Positions 10,604-11,721 of a stretch of DNA of 11,721 bases are shown here, in pieces (position 1 is the stretch's first letter; the number at the start of each line of letters is the position of its first letter). Position numbers and translations under genes: made by a program. Location: contig VBJK01000462.1 of assembly GCA_005879655.1 (NCBI GenBank), positions 1 through 11,721 on the forward strand, written 5' to 3'. The notes below the pieces were generated by a model, which made no database searches, was not told the DNA's origin, and saw nothing but the letters and a program-made list of their open reading frames with translations. Source of the stretch: Chloroflexota bacterium (GTDB lineage Bacteria > Chloroflexota > Ktedonobacteria > Ktedonobacterales > Ktedonobacteraceae).

Positions 10604-11491
10604 GTGCCCCCAAAGGATATACCAGCTCTCAATGGAAGAACAATTCGTTGTCTGCTCTTTGACGTTGGTGAAACACTATGGACACGTCAGGATGATGCCA
10701 AGTGGGATGCTGTCGCTCATGCTGGAAACCTTCGTGCTCTCACACTCCTACGTCAACACTGTAACTCACCCATCCCGGCGAACACCGATGAGACACTCTT
10801 GGGGCAACAACTGCGTACCGCTATCGATAAACATGCTCGCAATATGATCATTCAAACGCCGTACCGCGAGCCGAATGGAGTGGCTGCCGTTGGTACAGCA
10901 CTGGCCGAACTAGATCTTCCTGCCGTCGATACAGAACTGGCGGCGGCTATCTTTGAGGCCATGCGCATGCGTATCCCTGAATCGCGTGCTCTCTTTGAAG
11001 ATTGTCTGGCAACATTAGCGGAACTGCAACGACGCGGCTTTTTATTAGGCGTCGTGACCAATCGCATGCATGGCAGTGCGGCCTTTCTAGAAGATATGCG
11101 GTTGATGGGATTGCTTGACTACTTTGCCGTGCCTCACATTGCCGTCTCCGCCGATCTAGGTATACGCAAACCAGCACCAGAGATCTTTCTCTATGTCCTC
11201 AATGCACTCGGTGTTCCCCCCCAGGAGGCAGCAATGGTTGGCGATGGACTGCGTACCGATGTTGCGGGCGCTCAACAGTTGGGGACATTCTCCATCTGGA
11301 TACCTCAAAGAAGAGTGCAAACAAACACCCTCACAGGTGCCCGCTACGTTAGTGACGATCAGCTCCTGGCACAGGTCCGTCATCACGAAGGACAAAAATA
11401 TGCGCAAATGCTCAGTGATATCAAACCAGATCTTATTATCGCACGCTTAAGTGACTTACTGGACATCTTCGTGAAGGCTGGATCACCATGA
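10604..11491 (+). CDS. HAD-superfamily hydrolase
   Basis: This 295-residue protein is probably a cytosolic phosphatase-like enzyme. The start is GTG, with AAGGAGA (10591-10597) six bases upstream. HAD motifs appear in order: motif I LLFDVGETLW with nucleophile Asp20; motif II VVTNR with Thr152; motif III Lys189 in IRKPAPEIF; motif IV VGDGLRTDVAGA with Asp214 and Asp219. The second Asp of the usual D-x-D motif I is Gly22 (D-V-G-E-T), as seen in members annotated with FDVGGTL or FDVGNTL signatures; in phosphatases this Asp acts as general acid/base, so activity may be altered. A helical cap lies between residues 28 and 130. A C-terminal extension (about 245-295) ends in a helix. The substrate cannot be told. 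The stop codon overlaps the start of a methyltransferase gene by ATGA, so the two are co-translated. Confidence 0.88.
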   Translation: MPPKDIPALNGRTIRCLLFDVGETLWTRQDDAKWDAVAHAGNLRALTLLRQHCNSPIPANTDETLLGQQLRTAIDKHARNMIIQTPYREPNGVAAVGTALAELDLPAVDTELAAAIFEAMRMRIPESRALFEDCLATLAELQRRGFLLGVVTNRMHGSAAFLEDMRLMGLLDYFAVPHIAVSADLGIRKPAPEIFLYVLNALGVPPQEAAMVGDGLRTDVAGAQQLGTFSIWIPQRRVQTNTLTGARYVSDDQLLAQVRHHEGQKYAQMLSDIKPDLIIARLSDLLDIFVKAGSP

Positions 11492-11721
11492 CGCCACTGC
11501 TACGCAAATGCTTGTTTGAAACCCTCTACAAAAATCGCTATCTCTACCGCTTCGCCAGTACTGTCCCTTTCGCGGGTCAGTGGCGGGTCTGGCAACGTCT
11601 TGTGCTGCAACGTATCTACGGTACTGATGTGCTTGAAATGGGCTGTGGCTTAGGCGATCTGTTGGCGGATATGCTAGCTGCGGGCTATAAGTGTCACGCG
11701 GTGGAACACTCCCCAGAGATG
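11488..11721 (+). CDS. class I SAM-dependent methyltransferase, 3' end cut by window edge
   Basis: An ATG overlapping the HAD stop codon opens 78 codons to the window edge without a stop. Residues 1-45 (MTPLLRKCLFETLYKNRYLY, then a region with FAGQWRVWQRLV) are a helical lead-in. VLEMGCGLGDLLADMLAAG (48-66) is motif I, the SAM-binding E/DxGxGxG loop. AVEHSPEM (71-78) holds the acidic residue that contacts the ribose hydroxyls in this family. The substrate lies in the missing part and cannot be told. The ATGA junction with the HAD gene suggests a shared pathway. GAAGG (11473-11477) inside the HAD gene could serve as its ribosome binding site. Confidence 0.82.
   Translation, partial: MTPLLRKCLFETLYKNRYLYRFASTVPFAGQWRVWQRLVLQRIYGTDVLEMGCGLGDLLADMLAAGYKCHAVEHSPEM

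Overview
The window looks like a piece of bacterial chromosome, most likely from Chloroflexota and probably the Ktedonobacteria. This rests on gene content and on protein features such as an S53 peptidase lipoprotein, paired cyclophilins, a DnaD-domain protein with a DnaI/DnaC-type loader, and moderate GC; it is an inference with no database check. Thirteen protein genes or gene remnants are supported, two of them cut by the window edges.

Left part (1-4100): a DUF2207 membrane protein reads left off the edge. Facing away from it is a secreted, lipid-anchored S53 (sedolisin) peptidase that has no activation prodomain. A G/C-rich palindromic repeat separates the peptidase from two leftward cyclophilin genes, one cytosolic and one membrane-anchored. 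The cytosolic cyclophilin has a good sigma-70 promoter followed by an intrinsic-terminator-like hairpin immediately before its ribosome binding site.

Centre (4101-9185): a replication module. A 495-base intergenic region carries a tight cluster of DnaA-box-like sequences, then an extended -10 promoter. The operon that follows encodes the replicative helicase DnaB, a DnaD-domain protein and a DnaI/DnaC-type AAA+ helicase loader, with short or overlapping junctions. DnaB is interrupted by a 311-residue intein at the Synechocystis DnaB intein site. Its homing endonuclease appears to have lost its second half. Codon use in the extein just upstream of the intein differs from the rest of the gene.

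Right part (9186-11721): a HicAB toxin-antitoxin pair in which the toxin frame has an in-frame TAG stop. Next is a clpP-family gene whose product ends where the catalytic Asp should be. It is followed by a strong hairpin, then an HAD-family hydrolase that overlaps a class I SAM methyltransferase running off the edge.

The observations most worth a second look are the DnaA-box cluster at the helicase/loader operon, the decaying DnaB intein with its anomalous flank, the possible attenuator before a cyclophilin, and the hicA and clpP lesions. None proves a wholly new system. The replication module with its DnaA-box cluster is the strongest candidate for undescribed biology.
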